Assembly (NCBI GenBank): GCA_022393335.1
Contig: JAJEKB010021191.1
Span: 2,361,411-2,425,410 of the forward strand
Length of the DNA stretch: 64,000 nt
Reading direction: 5' to 3'
Source: Macrotrachela quadricornifera
Lineage: Eukaryota; Rotifera; Eurotatoria; Philodinida; Philodinidae
A program made the position numbers and the translations under genes. The notes beneath the pieces are model-generated. The model was not told where the DNA came from. It saw nothing but the letters and a program-made list of their open reading frames with translations, and made no database searches. Of this stretch, positions 58,642-64,000 are shown piece after piece; positions within the stretch are counted from its first letter, which is position 1, and every line of letters begins with the position of its first letter.

Positions 58642-59412
58642 ATGTCCCAAATAAATAAAGTTCAAATAATCGGTTCATATTTATCTCCATATGTGAGAAA
58701 AGTATTAGTATGTTTATCTATAAAAGGTATACCATATGAAATTGATCCAATTGTTCCATTTTATGGTAATGAAGAATTTACAAAAATTTCACCTCTTCGT
58801 CGTATTCCAGTATTAATAGATGATAAAACAACATTATGTGATTCATCTATTATATGTCAATATTTAGAAGATCGTTATCCAACTCCTAATTTTATTTCAA
58901 TATATCCAAATAATATTATTAATCGAGCAAAATCAAGATGGTATGAAGAATATGCTGATACTTATATAGGAAATATATTTATATGGCAATATTATAATGA
59001 AACTGTTATTAAACCATTTGTTTGGAGAAAAAAAAGTGATGAAATAATAATTAATCGTGCATTAAATATTGAAATTCCAAAAGTATTAAAATATTTAGAA
59101 GAAAATGTTCCAAAAGAAGGTTATATGTTTAATGAAAATCATATAACAATTGCTGATATTAGTATAACATGTTTCTTTCGAAATTTATTTCTTGCTAAAG
59201 CGAAATTAGATATTGAAAAATATCCATTAACTTTTTCATATATTAATAGAATACTTTCATTACCATATTTTCAATTATTAATTCCATTTGAAAAAATTTC
59301 TTTTACTAATCCAGTATTAAATCATCGAATGGCATTAACGAAAATAAATGCTCCAGTTAGTGATAAAACATATGGTACTGATACACCAATATCTGGTACA
59401 TTTTCGGATTAA
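58642..59412 (+). CDS. glutathione S-transferase, intronless, bacterial-like
   Basis: GSTs conjugate glutathione to electrophiles in the cytosol. The frame gives 256 residues with no intron. The N-terminal thioredoxin-like domain (about 5-82) shows IIGSYLSPYVRKVLVCLSI, the cis-proline loop SPLRRIPVLID, and CDSSIICQYLEDRYP with the glutathione-gripping D-S pair. The helical C-terminal domain (about 90-210) includes ENHITIADISITCFFRNL with the structural N-capping ITIAD. A Ser before PYVRK (S13 or S16) is the likely catalytic residue, as in bacterial/zeta/omega-like classes. About 25 extra residues at the C-terminus (ending TDTPISGTFSD) are unusual. Absence of introns and the SPLRRIPVLID wording suggest a bacterial relative, so transfer is possible but unproven. 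Confidence 0.88.
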   Translation: MSQINKVQIIGSYLSPYVRKVLVCLSIKGIPYEIDPIVPFYGNEEFTKISPLRRIPVLIDDKTTLCDSSIICQYLEDRYPTPNFISIYPNNIINRAKSRWYEEYADTYIGNIFIWQYYNETVIKPFVWRKKSDEIIINRALNIEIPKVLKYLEENVPKEGYMFNENHITIADISITCFFRNLFLAKAKLDIEKYPLTFSYINRILSLPYFQLLIPFEKISFTNPVLNHRMALTKINAPVSDKTYGTDTPISGTFSD

Positions 59413-61305
59413 ATATCATTAAAAATAAAATAGACTTGCAATCATTTTTTATTCTACTTTGATTTATCTTGTTATTTACGTTGATCTTTCATTCAGATAT
59501 TGATAATAAAACTGGATAGATTAGAGTTTTTTATACTGCATGTTGCGATACATTTTATTTTTTTGATTCTTCGACCTGGCTTATTAATTGAAACAAAAAC
59601 TTACTTTTTTTCGTAACATTGAAAATTAATCGTGCAGAATTTTGTTCATTTTGAAAACAAAAAGTGCAACTGTAAAATAAACTGTCTTTTGTAGATTGTA
59701 ACTTTTTCTACGCTACATTTTGTGCTTGGATATTTGTTTTTTTAATACAATGTATTAGATAGTGAAAACATGAAATAGAAGAAGATACCTTTATTTGTGC
59801 GAAAGGGAATTTTTAAGAAATATTATACAAATCTGTCTTTTACGGAGATGAAGAACTTGACTTGAGAAGAAGATTATGATCATCATTCACATACTTGAAA
59901 TGAAAATCTTTCCAATGTAAGTGATTATACAAAGTCAATTTCGAGAAGCAACATTGTACAATTCCTATGCTAGTCCATAGCATGTCTATCACGACGACGT
60001 TTGACTCTGGAATTAATTTCATTAGATGGTATTTTTGTTTCTGTTACTCGACTTTGATTTAATAAGAGAAGTTGGTATTCACTTTTATCAACAAGAGTTA
60101 TGTATAGGAAGATGAACAAGATGTCGAATGCAGTCGTTTTTCTTTGTTAACTTTCATATAGATAAATCCATTCATTAGCTACAAAATCTTCGCTTCTCGT
60201 ACAGACATACGTTGTCAGTTCATTCGAATTCAATTATTGACTATGTATTGTTTGTAATGCAGAACTAAAAGTCTTATGATAGATTCTTTGAGGATCGAAA
60301 CACGTCGTAGTAACTACTCATTCTTTTGATTTTCAAATCGAAGAAATATTCTAAAATCACTCACAAAATGACTAACATTAGAAATCAATAATGATTATTG
60401 TTTGGAAGAGTGTATTAGTATACTGAGCTCAATATATTACAAATGTATGATTTACAGAGTCAGTCTATTATTTTTCAATTTGTTGAAGTCATACTAATGG
60501 ATACATGATACTTTCATCTATTCGGTCAAACTAAAATGTTTAATATCTAAATAATAGCGAAAGATGTCGACATATTAAATAGATTGTACTATAATATCTG
60601 ACATATTATCTGCTGTAAAATTATTATTATTTATCATCTAGGATAGCTTTTCTCTTTGTACTATAGTGAACAAGGCGAATTGAAGAGATGAATGTCGAAT
60701 ATATTTCTGATGAAATGTACGGACATCAGTTATAACATTCTTTCTGGATTCTTGTCTGAACTTCAAAACAAACATTAGGTGATGTCTTTATGTGCTTGCA
60801 TCTATATATATCAACGTTTATGCGTTATATTTACTCATTTTTACACGATCATAATCATAATGAAAAATATTTAATAGTAAATATACATGATTGACTCATC
60901 TTAGTGAATCAATTTATAATTCATTTTAAGTTTTTCAATAAAAACACTATCACAATAATAGCTTGGCGTTATATGTCAATCATTATTGGTTCAAGATAAT
61001 AAAAATGTCAAGCACACAAATTATAATAGTAAGTATGTATTTTTAATGTAAATAATTTACTTTTAATACAATTAGATGAGTTTTCTTTTCGACATCATTG
61101 AATTGCTTTTATTTTACAAAATTCTTAGTTAAGATGAAAAAAAAAAATCTTTAAGAATGCATTAAAAATTTCAAAGCATGGCCTGATTTTATTCCAGTTA
61201 TCACAATTTTATAAAAAAAACAAAAGATGTTATTCATGTGTGCCAGTTTTATATATTAATACTTTTCGTATAGTCCATTTTGAATTGAATTGCATAAATT
61301 AAAAC
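59413..61305. other. 1.9 kb intergenic, nothing recognised
   Basis: AT-rich sequence between the GST gene and the convergent AMOP gene. A 60-codon frame at 59840 (minus) has no motif. Confidence 0.5.
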
Positions 61306-61875
61306 TTAATAATTTACGCATTTACCTGGTGGTCGTTTTTCAAAATATTTTTGACATGTTTCTCTTGTCGTATCTGCATCTGTACAACAATAGTCATATG
61401 GTTTAACATCATGGTTATTGTGTGCATTCCATTGAACTAAATTTAATATATTATCTGGTGCACGTTCACGATCCAATGTTCCAGCACCTTCAAATGGATC
61501 ACTTATCCAAACACCTGCTTTAGTATAACAACATTGAGCACCAGGTCCTTTGCTTTTATATGCAAAACGATAACATCCATGTGCACCATGATGATACTTA
61601 CATGTATTTGGTTGACTACTTGCTACACAACCGGTATCTGTTTTCCATATTTGAGATCCATCATTATATTCTTTTGGAAAGCTTGGAGGTATATTGCAGG
61701 GACAATCTCGTGTTTGTTCCAAAAATACTAATGGATGTGGTTCAGCATTATACCACTTATTACATGCTTTTACATCTCGTGTTTCTGCTACTGCCGATCG
61801 AATATGTTTGTTTGAAATAACATTTCCATTAAGACAGACAACTATTGTTGTCAAAAGAAGAAGAAATGTATGCAT
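61306..61875 (-). CDS. secreted AMOP-domain protein
   Basis: An intronless frame of 189 residues. A signal peptide (HTFLLLLTTIVVCLNGNVIS) precedes a single AMOP domain that fills the rest: CNKWYNAEPHPLVFLEQ, RDCPCNIPPSFP, a GAHGCYRFAYKSKGPGAQCC block, AGTLDRERAPDN, HNNHDVKPYDYCC, and a closing CQKYFEKRPPGKC. AMOP modules (as in mucin-4, isthmin and SUSD2) are extracellular and disulfide-rich; they are thought to mediate adhesion. Here the module stands alone with no transmembrane segment, so a soluble secreted factor is likely. A stand-alone AMOP protein of this size is small compared with the usual multi-domain forms. The start ATG is fixed by the signal peptide. Confidence 0.85.
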   Translation of the reverse strand: MHTFLLLLTTIVVCLNGNVISNKHIRSAVAETRDVKACNKWYNAEPHPLVFLEQTRDCPCNIPPSFPKEYNDGSQIWKTDTGCVASSQPNTCKYHHGAHGCYRFAYKSKGPGAQCCYTKAGVWISDPFEGAGTLDRERAPDNILNLVQWNAHNNHDVKPYDYCCTDADTTRETCQKYFEKRPPGKCVNY

Positions 61876-62978
61876 ATTCGAATGTTAGTGGACAAAATGA
61901 AATCTATTCATCATTGTTAACAATGCTTTATATACAACTGAAAAACTTTCTAGATTTATTATCATTCAAGAGTTTTATTTTATGTTTTAGTGTTGAAAAT
62001 GATTATTTTATTGTTGTCATCTGATTACATTTATTGTTGAATATTATCATCGTAATTCATTTTGATATAATCATTTATGATATTATTATCAAGATTGTAA
62101 AAATACATCCACGGATGTTTTTGTCAAAATCGTAAATTGACAATATTTTATCATTTTAAACATGTATCTCAAATGCAAGAAGCGCTAAGATTCATAGAAA
62201 ATACAAAAAAAAATTCAAAAGTAGTATCTTCACAAGAACTCAATCATATAACATTGTTTCCAGTTGATAAAATTCATCGAGATCTATTATTATTTCAAAT
62301 TTAATTAATTTTAGATAATTTAACGACACAACAAATTATATTTTTTATTAAACAAAACGTAGTTTATTTCAATGGTTTTAGTTTTTTATTACTTTATGTA
62401 CGATAAGAATATTTTATAAGTATAACAATAAATCGATTAAATATATTGCACTTAATCATAAGAGTGAATCAAGCAGATATGATGTTGATATTTGACCTGA
62501 GCAACCAACTTCTTTTCAGATGTCATTCATTTTATGTCGATAGAAATCAGTATTGAAATGAATCTATACAGTTTATAGTTCAAAGAAATAATGATGAATT
62601 ATTATCGAATAAGAATGGGACAACCTAAAAAAGAACAAAGGACGCAGAGAGAACACAAATAAATAAAGAAAAAGATGATAATTAAGTGAAATAGATGAAC
62701 GAACAAGTAAATGAGAAAGTAAACAAACGGAGAAAAGAGCAGCAGACGCATTAACGAAAGTGACGTGAACGAGACAAAAGAGGTGAGATTGATGATAGTA
62801 TAGGTGATGAAGACGTGAAGAGTGAGAGAATAACAGAAGGAGAAGATTTTTTGAATTTTATCAATAAAATAGTAGAATTACTCGACAGTACCTGGGAAAG
62901 TTCGTTCTTAATATATATAAGAAAAACTTCGATTAGGTCCGAGAACATACAAGAAAACCTAATCAGTAGAGAGTAAAT
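61876..62978. other. intergenic, nothing recognised
   Basis: AT-rich, with an A/G-rich run at about 62620-62850 (GAAAAAGA/GAGAGAA type). No gene was seen. Confidence 0.5.
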
Positions 62979-63480
62979 ATGCATAAAATTCTATATTTTG
63001 TCTCGGTATTGGTTCTGACTCTTGAATGTATTTCAAATTTTGATCCTGGCTACACTCTCTCGTGGTGCATATGAAATACAATTATTGGAAAATTAACCAG
63101 AAATGAAGGATTTTTCGTCCCTACACGTCTAGATCAGGAAAACCTTGATGAAATTTATGAGTTCTATCGATATTTTTATCTTGGCCATGCTTTCATAAGA
63201 GCACATACTTATCTCAATCTGTTCGATTTCAATTAAACTCCATTGATCAGGAGAATTACTTTGTACTATTCGAATCACATTGAATTCCAATTGGTTGCAA
63301 AGAAAGACAGACACGAAGATTTTTGTGGATACGCCCTATATTAATCTTAGGAGTTAATACCTATGATGAACAAATTTTGCATCTCATAGACTATTTATTC
63401 AGAATCTTCATCTCACACGACTTCAAAGAAATTAGTTTTCTCAAAAACGTGATTCGTTTTGCTTTTGGACTAACCAATAA
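62979..63480 (+). pseudogene. unrecognised decayed gene with signal-peptide-like start
   Basis: The ATG at 62979 opens MHKILYFVSVLVLTLECISN, which looks like a signal peptide. The frame then meets TGA at 63072 and TAA at 63234, but coding-like text continues: GKLTRNEGFFVPTRLDQENL with YEFYRYFYLGHAFIRAH, and after a frame shift NSIDQENYFVLFESH and LILGVNTYDEQILHLIDYLF. I do not recognise the family. The pattern is that of a worn secreted-protein gene. Confidence 0.4.
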
Positions 63481-64000
63481 GATATTAAACTGATTAGATC
63501 TTAATTGGAATACATCGTCTTTAAAAAACTTCGGCATGACATTTCACTTAAAGCTGAATTCTTATTAGTAATCGGCCAACCTAACAAATTTCAAGGCAAA
63601 TGAACCCCAAATTCATACCCAGCATCCTGAAAAGTCTCTGTGCACATGCCTTGTGTGTGCTTACAACGTGTTATTCAGCAGTACTTCGATCCAACTGAAT
63701 GCTGCAATCTAATTCGTCAGGTAGAGTAGCGAACCTTTTGTGGATAGAGGACCAATATGTCTTCCACAAAAAGTAGTCGTTGATCTCCTACAAGATAAGA
63801 GGACGATCCATGAAAAATTTGGTTGTATGTACTCGTATCATGTCAACATGCACAAAAATTAGACAGACAAACGTCCTTCACCATATATATATAGATTTCC
63901 GCCAAATTTCGAAAACTGAAGGGAGACAACTACTCCGCACTCCATTTCCCGAGCGTACCGACACTGTCTTGACCTTACTCTGGGCCGTAGCTTCTCATTT
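63481..64000. other. right edge, nothing recognised
   Basis: The composition becomes less AT-rich near 63900-64000, but no open frame or repeat could be assigned. Confidence 0.4.

Noticed and set aside
61534..61888. Overlapping plus-strand frames
   Set aside because: Shadows of the AMOP-domain gene on the minus strand.

Overview
The window looks like nuclear DNA of a small, AT-rich, compact animal genome, most likely a bdelloid rotifer (Rotaria/Adineta-like). The reasons are: introns of about 50-65 nt with GT-AG ends beside a few of about 1 kb; animal-type genes (alkaline phosphatase, TLDc protein, NHL-repeat protein, AMOP protein, neuronal-calcium-sensor-like gene); several bacterial- or fungal-type genes inside the same animal DNA; and many decayed DNA transposons. 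The species is inferred from gene content and style; no marker gene is present.

Layout. 1-4.5 kb: two intronless bacterial-type genes on the minus strand, a glycogen-branching enzyme (GlgB type, cut by the left edge) and a class III-like polyphosphate kinase 2, with a possible ADP-ribosyltransferase-family fragment between them. 7.34-9.04 kb: a foldback DNA element with subterminal TGATCAGT arrays and a 10-bp direct repeat at its ends. 9.95-10.57 kb: a YjlB-type cupin with one intron. 11.7-13.4 kb: a dead piggyBac. 14.1-16.2 kb: a TLDc gene. 17.6-18.0 kb: an inverted repeat. 19.6-21.4 kb: alkaline phosphatase. 22.4-23.1 kb: a GNAT acetyltransferase. 24.9-25.4 kb: a large hairpin. 26.0-27.4 kb: a secreted six-bladed NHL protein whose model needs an 8-nt microexon. 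27.9-29.0 kb: a GH38 alpha-mannosidase pseudogene.

29-32.4 kb holds no recognised gene. 32.4-35.2 kb: a type I membrane protein with a threonine stalk. 37.1-42.3 kb is a transposon graveyard (piggyBac, hAT, mariner) enclosing a dead fungal-type MFS transporter (39.1-40.7 kb). It is followed by a live-looking fungal-type enoyl reductase (42.9-45.2 kb). 45.5-46.3 kb: an apparently broken neuronal-calcium-sensor-like gene. 48.5-50.4 kb: a secreted Cys-rich GCC2/GCC3-repeat protein. 51.5-53.7 kb: a membrane-anchored lectin-like protein. 56.6-57.0 kb: a small secreted protein. 58.6-59.4 kb: an intronless glutathione S-transferase. 61.3-61.9 kb: a secreted AMOP protein. The right end holds only decayed coding traces.

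How the genes fit together. No operon is expected. Two groupings stand out: GlgB plus PPK2 (both bacterial-type polymer/phosphate storage enzymes, same strand, intronless), and a fungal-type transporter plus enoyl reductase (same strand, about 2.2 kb apart, surrounded by transposon remains). Both are candidates for linked horizontal transfer; one fungal partner has since decayed. A short palindrome beginning (G/C)G(T/C)TCGATAGAG recurs along the window and may mark a dispersed repeat family.
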